64,000 bases of DNA from Roseiarcus sp963721905 (GCA_963721905.1 CAVRMF010000025.1:62001-126000); one strand, 5' to 3'; positions 17,901 to 26,932 are shown, counted from the stretch's first letter. Numbers and translations are program-made. Notes: generated by a model from the letters alone, not told the origin.

Positions 17901-18608
17901 ACTGCCGTTGTACGGAGCAGTAACAATAAACTCTACATGATCATTGTGGATTACAGAACAGTACACTAACTCGGGATAATCCGGCCGCTTATTGCAATAA
18001 GCGTAGTCTCCGATGTACCCGTCAACGTCGAATTTTCGCGAGTAATCGTTCCTAAACTGGCCATCGGTGCCACGCTGGGGCATGCCATTGACTACAACCA
18101 CGGGCCAGAACTGCTTTCCGTCCTCGAACTTGATTTCGTTCCCATCCGGCCGGACTAGGCGGCCATGATAATCGGCCGATAGGTAGTCGGGCCGACTAAT
18201 GAAGCGCCTCTCGGCCCGATCCGGCGTCTTAGACGGAAGTTCGGCCATCCGGGGAACCTCGACGGGCTTTTCCACGATCTTTGGGACCTCCACGGTGCGC
18301 TCGACGAGCTTGGGCACCTCGACCTCTTTGTACACAAGCTTCGGAGCGTCAACCTGCTTTTCCACCAGTTTCGGCACGTCGATGGCGACCGTGTGGAAGT
18401 CGAAGTGCGGCCGCATGATCCAGGCGGCCGCGCAAGCGGCAGCAACGAAGGCTGTCCCAGCAATAAGCGCCGGAATGACGCTCGCGCCGAGCAGCGACGC
18501 CCGAGCGCGAGTGAGAATGGCCCGAGCTCCCATGCGGTCGCGATCCCGCGCCGCCCTCATAGCGTCGTCCAGGGCACTCGTGTCGTGATTGATCTGATCG
18601 TAATCCAT
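17892..18608 (-). CDS. Single-pass membrane protein with VPK-LVE stalk repeats
   Basis: 238 residues, unrecognised. A cytoplasmic N-terminus of about 40 residues (acidic, then Arg-rich), one hydrophobic helix (about 45-67: VIPALIAGTAFVAAACAAAWI), then a stalk at about 75-125 of five near repeats of the form (V/A)PK(L/I)VE-x-x-V. A C-terminal extracytoplasmic domain of about 100 residues contains two Cys (CNKRPDYPELVYC) that could form a disulphide. Its ATG overlaps the stop of the upstream gene (TAATG), so the two are translationally coupled. Proline-lysine-valine repeats of this sort are seen in cell-envelope spacer regions. Function unknown. Confidence 0.78.
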   Translation of the reverse strand: MDYDQINHDTSALDDAMRAARDRDRMGARAILTRARASLLGASVIPALIAGTAFVAAACAAAWIMRPHFDFHTVAIDVPKLVEKQVDAPKLVYKEVEVPKLVERTVEVPKIVEKPVEVPRMAELPSKTPDRAERRFISRPDYLSADYHGRLVRPDGNEIKFEDGKQFWPVVVVNGMPQRGTDGQFRNDYSRKFDVDGYIGDYAYCNKRPDYPELVYCSVIHNDHVEFIVTAPYNGSGA

Positions 18609-19708
18609 TATCTCGTTCCAGTGTTGACGAACTCGCCCACTGAGCCATTATTATTGATCACGCGTCCGGAAGCCGGATCGAACGGCACGTACTTGATTTT
18701 GAGGATCTTCAACGGCGGCGCGTGCTTGATCTTCTCGACGACGCGCACAAGCTTCTTTCGACGGCGCGCGAAGTACGCCCGGATCGCCTGGTCGACCTTG
18801 GTTGGCTTGCCGTCGCGCCGGGGCGTGTTCGAGACGAAGCCGGCGATCATGGTCACCGTCGCGGTCGCGCCGGCCAACCCGTACATCGCCCATCTCTTGA
18901 ACGTCTCGAATTGTGAGCGCGAAAGGTTGCCCACGTCGACGCCGAACCACGCGGCGGCGGCGCGATGCATGACCGATGCGGCCATCGCGTCTTCGGCGGC
19001 GCGCTGGGCTTGCGCCAGATCGGCCTCGGCCTTGCGCTCGTCGAGCACCGGTTTGGCGGCGCCGTCGCGCAATGCTTCGCGCGCTCGCGTGACCTCGCTC
19101 TCGGCGTTGCGGAGCTGCTCGTTATGGGTCGCCCGCGCATCAGTGTTTGCTTTATCCACCGACTTGGCGATGCCCTGATCGGGGCAAGCGTAGGTCACGC
19201 GCTGGCCCCTCTTATTGAAGCTGGAGCATATCTGCGGCGTTGGGAGCGTTTGCAGAATGGGCTCCTGCTTGGCGATCTCGATACGATGCGCTTCAGCGTC
19301 TTTGATCTCGGCCGAGAGGCGATCCAGCTCGCTCTTGCGTTTGGCGGCGTCGGCTTGCGCGCTCTTGAGCGCTTGCTTGGCCGCGTCGGCTTTGGTCTCG
19401 GCGTCGACGACTTCGACCACGCGCTGGTGCATGAACTGCTCGAAAGCGAGCGCCATACCCTCAAAGGTGAGCGGGGTTATCCCAATCAGGAGCGCGACGG
19501 CCAGTACCTTCCCCAACCACTTAAGCTTGGGGATGGTCATCGCCACCGGCACGCGCAGGCTTTCCATTGCGGCGATTGTGAGGATGGGCGCGCAAGCCCA
19601 GATCGATCCGCCGTGCGCCGTCGCAATCTGATAGGCCGCCAGAGCGCAGGTCGAGATCACCACGGCTTCGACGACGAACGTAGCGGTTTTCAATAGATCG
19701 AGTTTCAC
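18608..19708 (-). CDS. Multi-pass membrane protein with long coiled coil
   Basis: 366 residues, unrecognised. Two to three N-terminal helices (within residues 8-90, including the TFVVEAVVISTCALAAYQIA segment) are followed by a strongly heptad-like Ala/Glu/Lys/Arg coiled coil (about 95-150 and 185-235) with a CSSFNKRGQRVTYAC loop between its halves. A further helix lies near 275 (WAMYGLAGATATVTMIAGFV) and a basic C-terminus follows. The Cys pair in the loop suggests an extracytoplasmic disulphide. Overlaps the next gene by one base. The domain order recalls DUF4407-like membrane coiled-coil proteins, but I cannot assign it. Confidence 0.78.
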   Translation of the reverse strand: MKLDLLKTATFVVEAVVISTCALAAYQIATAHGGSIWACAPILTIAAMESLRVPVAMTIPKLKWLGKVLAVALLIGITPLTFEGMALAFEQFMHQRVVEVVDAETKADAAKQALKSAQADAAKRKSELDRLSAEIKDAEAHRIEIAKQEPILQTLPTPQICSSFNKRGQRVTYACPDQGIAKSVDKANTDARATHNEQLRNAESEVTRAREALRDGAAKPVLDERKAEADLAQAQRAAEDAMAASVMHRAAAAWFGVDVGNLSRSQFETFKRWAMYGLAGATATVTMIAGFVSNTPRRDGKPTKVDQAIRAYFARRRKKLVRVVEKIKHAPPLKILKIKYVPFDPASGRVINNNGSVGEFVNTGTR

Positions 19709-19781
19709 GATTTCTCCGTTTCAATATGTGACGCGGACTTTCCACACGGCCAAACCAATCGGCATGAGCGGGCACACAACC

Positions 19782-20669
19782 TCATCCGAACACGAGCTGG
19801 TTGTTCTGCGTGTCAACGGTGAACCGGCCCCACTGGTTGAGCACCGGGAACCCAAGCAGCATGTCGGCACCGTTCGGCGTCACACCCGCCACCACGTCGT
19901 TGAGAGTGCGCCCGCCGATGCGGATTTGATGGATACGCGCCTGCCGCACGGCGTGCTCAGAGCCATCGGCGAATTGGACCTGACCGTCGGGCAGCACCTC
20001 GGCTTCGCCGTGCGCGAGCAGATCGTTGGCAATGACCTCACTGACGGTCATGCTGGTGCAGCCGGTGTCGATGAGCATCTGCGCGGGCTGGATGTTGCCC
20101 ATCTCCACAGCCACGTAGGCGCGCGTGCCGTTCTGCACAATCGGCACGGTGAACTCGGGCGCGGTCGGAGCGGACGCCTTGGGCACCGGCCGGCTTGTCG
20201 GCGCGCTAGCCTCTGCCGCACTGTACGCGGGCGTGGGCAGGTCGAGACGGTCGCAATGCGCGGCGGCCATTCGCATCGTGACCTCGCCGCCCTTGGCGTA
20301 GTCGACAATCGTTTCCTGATAGGCGAGATCGCCAGTGTTCGAGTTCCGCAATATTTCCCCGGTCATACGCAGCTGCGGGCGGCGAAAAAGCGTGCCGCTC
20401 CAGCTCGTGTTGTCGTTGTCCGACATATCGCGGATGTCGTACTGGCTCGCGCGCTCGATGGTCGATCCGTCCGCCAGCCGATACGTCACGCGCCATGAGC
20501 CAGCGCTATAGAGCACGTGGACGCCGACGACGGGGTTGGACGCCGGGCGCGCATCTCCGATCTTAATAGTCGGTGCCGGGCATGTCAGTTCGGCGGCGCG
20601 GACTGGCATGGCTTGGAGCGCGACGAGCGCCCCGAGCGAGAACACGGCGGGCATAATGAACGTACGCAT
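19782..20669 (-). CDS. Secreted retropepsin-like aspartic protease
   Basis: 295 residues with a clear signal peptide (PAVFSLGALVALQAMPVRAAE). A first domain of about 140 residues is unassigned. From about 190 the sequence follows the single-chain retroviral-like protease fold: the active-site triad in LIDTGCTSMTVS (about 214-226, D-T-G followed by Cys instead of the usual Ala/Ser), a flap region, and the closing strand DMLLGFPVLNQWGRFTVD. Such proteins act as dimers on periplasmic or envelope proteins. First gene of the minus-strand block with the two membrane proteins; 73 bases separate it from the next. Confidence 0.82.
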   Translation of the reverse strand: MRTFIMPAVFSLGALVALQAMPVRAAELTCPAPTIKIGDARPASNPVVGVHVLYSAGSWRVTYRLADGSTIERASQYDIRDMSDNDNTSWSGTLFRRPQLRMTGEILRNSNTGDLAYQETIVDYAKGGEVTMRMAAAHCDRLDLPTPAYSAAEASAPTSRPVPKASAPTAPEFTVPIVQNGTRAYVAVEMGNIQPAQMLIDTGCTSMTVSEVIANDLLAHGEAEVLPDGQVQFADGSEHAVRQARIHQIRIGGRTLNDVVAGVTPNGADMLLGFPVLNQWGRFTVDTQNNQLVFG

Positions 20670-20839
20670 TTGGTGAAGTCCTCCAATGACCTCGGGGTGA
20701 GGGATTGTCGGGCCTCGTCAGCGCGAGCGATGATGGCGGAGCGACAGCTGTCGTACGCCACTCTCTCATTGATGAGGTTGTGCTTTAATTGCCGATCGGC
20801 GGCCTCGGCGTCTTGCCTTTGCTTGCCAATTGGCAGCTA

Positions 20840-21889
20840 GAGCGGAATCCGTTCAGGTTGTGTCATATCCGCAGGCCTTAAAGTAGTTTTGGCATTCGCG
20901 GGGTTTGAAGAGATCGGCGCAACTTTCGAGGATGGCGACGAGGCCGGCGACGGTGCGCTCAGCGAGTTTTCGCAGGAGGGATTTGAGCTTCGAATAGGCC
21001 TTCTCGATGGGGTTGAAGTCGGGGCTGTAGGGCGGCAGATATCGGACCGTGCAGTTCTTTTTCGCCAGAATTTCAGCCACCCGTGGGCTTTTGTGGACGT
21101 TGAGATTGTCCAGGACGACGATGTCGCCCTCTTCCAATGTCGGCAGAAGATGGTGTTCGAGCCAGGCTTCGAAGGTCTCGGCGTTCAGGGCGCGATCATA
21201 GGCCTTGGGCGCGACGACGCCCCTCAGACGCAGGCCGCAGACAAAGGTGATCGCTTTGTAATGGCCGTGAGGGACGCCGCAGCGCAGACGCCGACCACGC
21301 CGACGGCGGCCGTAGCGGCGCGCCATGTTCGTCGCCGCCCCGGTCTCGTCGACGAACACCAGTTTCAGCGGATCAAGGTCGAGTTGGCCGGCAAACCATT
21401 CCCGTCGCCGTTGCAGGACGTCCGGGCGATCCTGCTCGCTTGCGTGCGCAGACTTTTTTTGAGCGTGATGTCGTGCCGATCGAAGAAACGCCAAATCATC
21501 GATGGCGAAACCTGTTCGCCGCGGACGCGCTTCAGACGATCGCAGATCTCGGCAGCGTCAGGTCCGGTTCACGCCAGATAAGGCCGAGAAGGTAATCGGC
21601 ATGCGCCTCCACGCGTCCCGAGCGTTGGTCGCCGCCCATAGGTAGGGGAGCATAGTCGCCCCTCTCGCGCAGCGACGCCATCCAACGGATCGCGCTGGCA
21701 AAACTCACGCCAAACCGCCGCGCCGCCGCGCGACAGCTCATTCCGTCCTCAGTTACCGCCGAAATCACCCTCTTGCGTAAATCCAAAGACAACGGACCCA
21801 TCCCGCGCCGCCTCCAATCAGCGCAAATCATCGATCAGATTTCCGTCGATTTGGGAATCCCTTCCAATTAACTCGGGCGGAAACCGCTC
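20840..21889 (-). mobile_element. IS630-family insertion sequence, copy 1
   Basis: 1,050 bp with imperfect terminal inverted repeats GAGCGG(A/T)(A/T)TCCG at both ends and flanking TA dinucleotides (20838-20839 and 21890-21891), the IS630 target duplication. The flanks join to match the upstream region of the intact AraC paralogue (near 28790-28860), so this element sits in the promoter region of the AraC gene at 21927. Confidence 0.85.
20853..21801 (-). pseudogene. IS630 transposase, frameshifted
   Basis: Minus strand. The N-terminal part (MGPLSLDLRKRVISAVTEDG, a helix-turn-helix) runs in frame to DLTL. A one-base loss near 21553 then shifts out of the expected AEICDRLK continuation. A second change of frame, at a run of seven A (21454-21460), looks like the programmed -1 slippage many IS630 elements use: the downstream frame gives KKSAHASEQDRPDV and the DDE catalytic half (FVDETGAATNM, VLDNLNVHKS, YSPDFNPIEKAYSKLK). 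The catalytic residues are intact but the first indel breaks the gene as sequenced. Confidence 0.85.
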
Positions 21890-22741
21890 TAAATCCTGCC
21901 AACTTTTCATGGCGGGAGCGGCGACCGTGGGAGAGGAAACGAGTCAGGGAGGGCTACCGACGACGACCGGGTTCGCCGCACGAGAAGCCATTGCGATGCT
22001 GCGCAAACACAACATTGCGACCGCGCCGTTGTTGCTTCGAGCTGGTCTGTCAGAACACGGACTTGCGCGGGCGACGGATGAAGGTAATGGCCTCCCCCAA
22101 CGCGTGTCGGCTATCGGACAGTGCAAGTTCCTCGAGTATGCGGCTGAGGCGATGGACGACAGCGCCTTTGGGCTTCACCTAGCAGGGCAGATTGATCCGC
22201 GCGATGTCGGAATGTATTTCTATGCAGGTTCAACAGCTCGCGATCTCGGCGAAGCGCTCGCACTCTTTTCGCGCTATTGCCGGATCGTGAACGAGGCGTT
22301 TCGTCTGGCCCAAAGATCAGCTGACACAGCCATTGAGTTCGAGTTTGTGGGCCTGCCAAGGTATGCTACTCGGCACAACATGGAATTCGTCATGGCGGGC
22401 ATTTGCGCGGCATTGCGAACGATGTCAGGCCGCAATGTCGCGCCGACGAAAATCGCGTTCGCCCACAACAGGAATTCCGACGTGCGGGAATTCGAGCGGT
22501 TCTTCGGCTGTCCGGTCGAGTTTGGCGCGCCGAACACCGCGTTATTGATCTCAGCCGATGCTCTGAGCCTTCCGCTGATCACCGCAGATCCGAAACTGCT
22601 CCGCGTCCTGCGCCCCTACTGCGATGCTGCTGCGAAGGAGCGGAACGTGAAGCCGGGAACGCTCCGCTCTGCGGTTGAGGCCGAAGTGGAGAAGCTGCTG
22701 CCCGACGGCAAAGCGAAAGCCGAAAACGTGGCAAAAGTTTT

Positions 22742-23775
22742 CCTGATTACGCGCTTGCGTCAGCCTCAGGTTTTGAGTAGAACAAAGCATGAACATGCTG
22801 TTTTCGCAGGGGTTCTCCGATGGCGCGCAATCAGGTCCAGTTCCAGAAAGGCCTCAGCGAGGCTCGTTTCGCCGAGATTTACGGAACCGAAGAGCAATGT
22901 CATGCGGCGCTCGTCAAATGGCGCTGGCCGAACGGGTTCGAATGTCCTGGGTGCAATGGCGCCGATCACTGCGTCGTCACGCGCGGCGCGCGGCGTCTAT
23001 TCCAGTGCAACGCGTGTCGCAAGCAGACCTCTGTCAAAGCGGGAACGATCTTCGCTTCGAGTAAGCTGCCGCTGCGCATCTGGTTCAAGACGATCTACCT
23101 GGTCACGCAATCGAAGAAGGGCATTTCCAGCATCGAACTCGGTCGACGCCTTGGCGTCACCCAGACAGCTGCCTGGATGATGAAGCACAAGCTCGCTCAA
23201 GTCATGCTGGAGCGTAACGCGAGCAAACGCTTGAAGGGCAACGTCCAGATGGACGACGCTTATATCGGCGGCGCCCGGTCCGTCCGCCGCGGGCGCGGCG
23301 CAACAGGCAAGACGCCGTTCGTCGCCGCGATCGCGACAACGGACGATGGCAAGCCAGATCAAATCATCCTTCGGCCCATCAAAGCCTTCAGCAGCTTTGC
23401 GATCCGAAAGCTCGCGAGCACCGCGCTCAACCCGGGCGCCAATATCGTCTCCGACGGTCTGGCATGCTTCGCCGCTGTCACCCAAGCCGGATGCCTCCAC
23501 ACCTCAATCAAGACCGGAAGCGGCAAGCAAGCGGCTCGCACCCCTGCTTTCAAATGGGTCAATACCGCGTTGGGCAATATCAAAGCCGCCCTCGTGGGGA
23601 CCTACCGAGCCGTGCAAGAAAAACACGTTCCTCGATATCTCGCGGAGTTCGAATATCGATTCAATCGCCGATACGATCTCGAAACTATGATCCCCCGCCT
23701 CGCATTCGTTGCGCTGAGGACCACCCCGATGCCTTACCGCTTGCTAAAGCTGGCTGACGTTGCCGCGTAATCAGG
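22742..23775 (+). mobile_element. IS1595-family insertion sequence
   Basis: 1,034 bp bounded by perfect 12-bp inverted repeats CCTGATTACGCG / CGCGTAATCAGG and an 8-bp direct target duplication AAAGTTTT (22734-22741 and 23776-23783), as expected for IS1595. Deleting the element plus one duplication restores the AraC reading frame exactly, so insertion looks recent and clean. Confidence 0.93.
22820..23770 (+). CDS. IS1595-family (ISXO2-like) transposase
   Basis: 316 residues, intact. An N-terminal zinc ribbon (CPGCNGADHC, then FQCNACRKQTS; residues about 41-70) precedes a DDE-type catalytic core (MDDAYIGGARSVRRGRG, VSDGLACF, KWVNTALGNIKAALVGTYR) with the C-terminal YLAEFEYRFNRR signature. The complete frame and exact ends suggest an active or recently active copy. 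Confidence 0.94.
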   Translation: MARNQVQFQKGLSEARFAEIYGTEEQCHAALVKWRWPNGFECPGCNGADHCVVTRGARRLFQCNACRKQTSVKAGTIFASSKLPLRIWFKTIYLVTQSKKGISSIELGRRLGVTQTAAWMMKHKLAQVMLERNASKRLKGNVQMDDAYIGGARSVRRGRGATGKTPFVAAIATTDDGKPDQIILRPIKAFSSFAIRKLASTALNPGANIVSDGLACFAAVTQAGCLHTSIKTGSGKQAARTPAFKWVNTALGNIKAALVGTYRAVQEKHVPRYLAEFEYRFNRRYDLETMIPRLAFVALRTTPMPYRLLKLADVAA

Positions 23776-24149
23776 AAAGTTTTTGCCCTCAGCCTCCGTA
23801 CCCTTGCGCGAAGACTGGCTGAAGAAGGCACGACCTACGGGGAGGTCGTCGACCAATTGCGGAAGAGCCTCGCGATCCAATATCTGAAGGATCCAGAGAT
23901 GTCGCTCGCTCAAATCGCGTGGCTGCTCGGCTACGAGGGTTCAACCTCGTTCAATCATGCTTTTAAGCGCTGGACAGGACGGTCGCCCTCCGCTGATCGG
24001 AACCGGAAACGGCTACGCTGAAGTGAGCGCGGACTCCGTTCTTGGCGTGAAAAGACAGAAAATTGGCAGGCTATGATGAGTTGCCCTGAGCGATAAGCTC
24101 TAAGTCCCTCCCGACGGTCGGCGACTTCGCCGTGGGCCGGGGACACCCA

Positions 24150-24299
24150 TTGAAAATCGAGCTCAATGATCAGGAAAGGCGAGTCGTCGGCAGATTGCTC
24201 ACGGAACGCAAAGCGCTCGTGATCGAAACTACGGAAGACACGACCCAACCTGACGCGGAGCGGCGCGCCAGGTTGATCGAGTTATACCAAGAGTCATGA
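24150..24299 (+). CDS. Small hypothetical protein (49 residues)
   Basis: Frame from a TTG preceded by GGGGA (24140-24144): KIELNDQERRVVGRLLTERK, then a predominantly helical, charged C-terminus to a stop at 24297-24299. The amphipathic ELNDQERRVV-GRLLTERKALV pattern looks like a real short protein, of a kind often annotated as hypothetical in rhizobial genomes. Its last codons touch the end of the IS630 copy 2 transposase, so the C-terminus may be altered by that element. Confidence 0.4.
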   Translation: MKIELNDQERRVVGRLLTERKALVIETTEDTTQPDAERRARLIELYQES

Positions 24300-25364
24300 G
24301 GTCTGACCGATGTGGGCCCATTCGCGCATTCCGATTGAGGTGATGGTTTCTGGCTGGGCGACGAGTTTGCACCAGGCGTCGCAGGCGGCGTCGATGATGT
24401 CGTCGTAGGTTTCGAAGACGAGGTTTGAGAGCCAGTTGCCGCGCAGAAACTGCCAGATGTTTTCGACCGGGTTCAGCTCCGGCGCACGGGACGGCAGGAA
24501 GATCGGTGTGATGTTGCTCGGCACGGTGAGCTTCGCGGTGGTGTGCCATCCGGCGCGGTCGAGCAAGAGGACGGCGTGGGCGCCCTCGGCGACGTGGCCG
24601 GAGATTTCCTCGAGGTGAAGCTGCATCGCCTCGGTGTCGGCGAAGGGCAGCGCGAGCGCGGCCCCGACACCTCGGGCGGGACAAATGGCGCCGAAGAGAT
24701 AGGCGCTCTCATAGCGCTGATCGGCAGGTTGGCGAGGCCGCGTTCCTCGCCTGGCCCACTGGCGCACCAGCCCGTTCTTCTGGCCGATGCGGGCTTCGTC
24801 CTGAAACCAGATCTCGATCGGCGTTGTCGCCGGCAGGCCGTCGAGATGAGCGCTCAGCGCGCGCGGGAAGTTTTTTTATATGCTTCGACAATCCGCTCGT
24901 CTTGAGCCGGATGGCGAGGCCGGGCGCTCATGTGGGAAAAGCCGAGCTTCTTGAGAAGCTTGCCGACATAGCGCTGGTGATAGTCGACGCCGAAGCGCTG
25001 GGCGATGACGCACTTAAGATCAATCCGGCGCCACCGCACGACGCCGTCAACTCTCCGGTCCGGCCCGCTCTCGACGATCTTCGCCAACTCATCCAATTGT
25101 TCCGGCGAGAGGCGCGGAGTTCGGACCGTCCGTCCAGTTGTCGAAGAGCCCATCCGGACCAGTGGCGTTGAACCGGTGCACCCAGTCCCGCAAGGTCTGG
25201 CGATCCATGCCCCCGATCTTGGCCGCCTCGCCGCGATCCATTCCGTCGCGAACCGCCGCAAGCGACAGGAGCCGCCGGCTCTGATTGACGTCCTTCGAGC
25301 GCCGGGCCAGCGCCCGAAGCTCCTCAGCCGAATAGTCGTCTCGCAATTTCACCGCTGCTGGCAT
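24294..25364 (-). pseudogene. IS630-family transposase, copy 2, frameshifted
   Basis: Unlike copy 1 in sequence. Reading leftward: an N-terminal helix-turn-helix segment (LRALARRSKDVNQSRRLLSL, DRQTLRDWVHRFN) to about 25125; a one-base gain shifts to the frame with RLSPEQLDELAKIVE, FGVDYHQRYVGKLLKKLGFS; then at seven A (24871-24877) a -1 slip leads to NFPRALSAHLDGLPATTPIE, the DDE half (WFQDEARIGQ, LLLDRAGWHTT, LPSRAPELNPVENIWQFLR). The A7 slip is probably programmed, the first change is damage or error. Inverted repeats were not identified with confidence. Confidence 0.82.
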
Positions 25365-25826
25365 GGCGCGAATCCTCCGACCCCAAAGAGTGAGAAATTA
25401 CGCGCCAAGGGAATCCCCCCCAATGAGTAGACCGTGAGGCCTTTGGTATTACTGGTTGTCGCGTCAACACTCAGAAAGCTACGCCTCCGAGATGCCGCGC
25501 CGACTGGTGCAGCTGATGTGCTGCAAGGCGAGCGCTCGACGCAGTGCTCGGACACATGATCAATGGCGGGTTAGGCAGAAATCAGCCGGGCTCATATCCG
25601 CTGGTTTGGGGTCGGCGTTGGCCTGTCGCCGCAGCGGCGTTCTGCCGAAGTCGCGCATGGAGGGCCTCAGGGTTGCGAGGTGATCGTCATATTGACCGCC
25701 TCGGCCAGATGGCGACGAAAAACAGAAGATTGGCAGGCAATAGCAAGTTTGGCGAGGACGGTGCCGTTACATCGTTGGGCAATCCAAACCGCCGCGTCCG
25801 CGTCGGACGCTAATACGTTGAGAGTT
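25365..25826. other. Gap between two insertion sequences, no gene called
   Basis: About 460 bases. Short frames on both strands lack motifs, and part is likely debris of neighbouring elements. The text AGATTGGCAGGCAATAGCAAG near 25725 loosely echoes AAATTGGCAGGCTATGATGAG near 24060, hinting that the two gaps once shared sequence. Confidence 0.35.
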
Positions 25827-26379
25827 CCCCGGCTTTGCCGGGGTGGCAGTAGGAGTTTGACGTTTTCGGAAGTCCACCGCGATTTTTCCCGATGTGAGCC
25901 GCCAAGCACACGAAGGGTCAAATCACGATGGACGAGTTTGAGAGCCTAGTCACTCGAAGTGGGAGTGCAAATACCACGTCGTTTTCATTCCGAAGTTTCG
26001 GCGCAAGGTTCTGTATGGCGAGCTGCGCAAACACTTGGGGGAGGTGTTCCGCAAGCTTGCGGAACACCGAGAGAGCCGGGTCGAGGAGGGGCATTTGTTG
26101 CCCGACCACGTTCACATGATGCTGTCAATTCCGCCCAAGTATGCGGTCAGTCAGGTCGTGGGGTACATCAAGGGTAAGAGCGCAATCCATTTGGCTCGGG
26201 TTTATGGCGAGCGCCACCGAGGGTTCATAGGGCAGCACTTTTGGGCCCGAGGATATTTCGTTTCGACGGTCGGTCGGGACGAGAGGGTCATCCGGGACTA
26301 CATCAGGAACCAAGAGAAAGAGGACCAGCGATTGGAGCAACTCAACCTCTGGCGCTGATGGGCCACCTCCAGGTGGCCC
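25827..26379 (+). mobile_element. IS200/IS605-type element
   Basis: The left end carries the hairpin CCCCGG-CTTTG-CCGGGG (25827-25843). The right end has the perfect palindrome GGGCCACCT-CC-AGGTGGCCC (26360-26379) immediately after the tnpA stop. Subterminal hairpins in place of inverted repeats are the mark of this single-strand transposing family. Exact outer ends cannot be fixed. Only tnpA is present, no tnpB. Confidence 0.75.
25928..26358 (+). pseudogene. IS200/IS605 TnpA (Y1 HUH transposase), frameshifted
   Basis: The start codon at 25928 gives MDEFESL. One base is missing near 25947 and the continuation lies in another frame: HSKWECKYHVVFIPKFRRK, the HUH motif in LLPDHVHMMLSIPP, the catalytic-Tyr region YIRNQEKED, ending at 26358. 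All functional motifs remain, so only the single-base loss separates it from an intact gene of about 140 residues. Confidence 0.85.
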
Positions 26380-26458
26380 AGTAAACCGGGGAGCTAGCGT
26401 CCCATGCTGCGATTCCCGACGATGGTCGTCAGCAAACCTGACAAGAGGAAACTGAAAA

Positions 26459-26881
26459 ATGAAAACCGCTCTGATTGTCGCAGCCGCCCTCGCGGCGACT
26501 TTCCTCACCGCGCCCGCCCATGCGGCTGGCGACGTCGTCTGCTCGATGCGTGACACACTCGGCAACAACCTGACCTACGCCTTCGGCAGCAACAGCTTCA
26601 ACGCCAACGGCACCTTCGGCGGCACCATGGTCGAAACCGGCTTCAAGAAGAACGGCACCGCCGTCGTCTCCGACGTCGGCCAGCGTCCGATCTGGGTTTA
26701 CGGCAGCAACGCAATCGGCGGCTTCAGCCTCTATTCGCGCGCCGCGCCGGGCTGGACACTCAACGTCGTCAGCAATGGCGCTGCGATGCTGACCCACAAC
26801 GGCCGCTTCGCCGGAAACGGCTTTTGCAACACTCCGCTGACGGGAGCCACGCAGGCTGACGTCGGCGATCTTGGCCATTGA
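26459..26881 (+). CDS. Small exported protein of unknown function
   Basis: 140 residues with a classical signal peptide (KTALIVAAALAATFLTAPAHA, cleavage after AHA) and a good ribosome-binding site (AAGAGGAAAC). The mature part is Asn/Gly-rich, likely beta-structured (SMRDTLGNNLTYAFGSNSFN), with two Cys (VVCSM near the start, GFCNTP near the end) that could pair. It resembles small conserved periplasmic proteins common in Bradyrhizobium-type genomes; I do not recognise a function. Host-like codon use despite the surrounding insertion sequences. Confidence 0.75.
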   Translation: MKTALIVAAALAATFLTAPAHAAGDVVCSMRDTLGNNLTYAFGSNSFNANGTFGGTMVETGFKKNGTAVVSDVGQRPIWVYGSNAIGGFSLYSRAAPGWTLNVVSNGAAMLTHNGRFAGNGFCNTPLTGATQADVGDLGH

Positions 26882-26901
26882 TCACCCTTACCGGCCGGGG
26901 A

Positions 26902-26932
26902 GGGGCGGGCGTCCTTCGGGGCGACCCGCCCC
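26902..26932 (+). terminator. Strong GC hairpin after the exported-protein gene
   Basis: GGGGCGGG / CCCGCCCC stem continued by CGTCC / GGGCG with a TTCG tetraloop and a single bulged A, about 13 pairs in all, 21 bases after the stop. No U-run follows. A second smaller hairpin (GGCGGG-CTTCGA-CCCGCC) lies about 35 bases on. Confidence 0.55.

Larger units (their letters stand above)
21927..24021 (+). pseudogene. AraC-family regulator split by an IS1595 element
   Basis: Joining 21927-22741 with 23784-24021 gives a continuous 350-residue protein. It has an AraC arabinose-binding-like N-terminal domain (FLEYAAEAMDDSAFGLHLA, ALFSRYCRIVNEAF, GRNVAPTKIAFAHNR) and a C-terminal AraC helix-turn-helix (SLAQIAWLLGYEGSTSFNHA, then FKRWTGRSPSADR). 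It is clearly paralogous to the intact gene at 28861-29907. The GTG at 21927 has the same GGGAG spacing as the paralogue. IS1595 inserted between the two halves of the reading frame, and an IS630 copy lies in the upstream region. Confidence 0.9.

Noticed and set aside
23955..24248. 97-codon minus-strand frame crossing the AraC 3' end
   Set aside because: Overlaps the regulator's helix-turn-helix antisense and lacks motifs.
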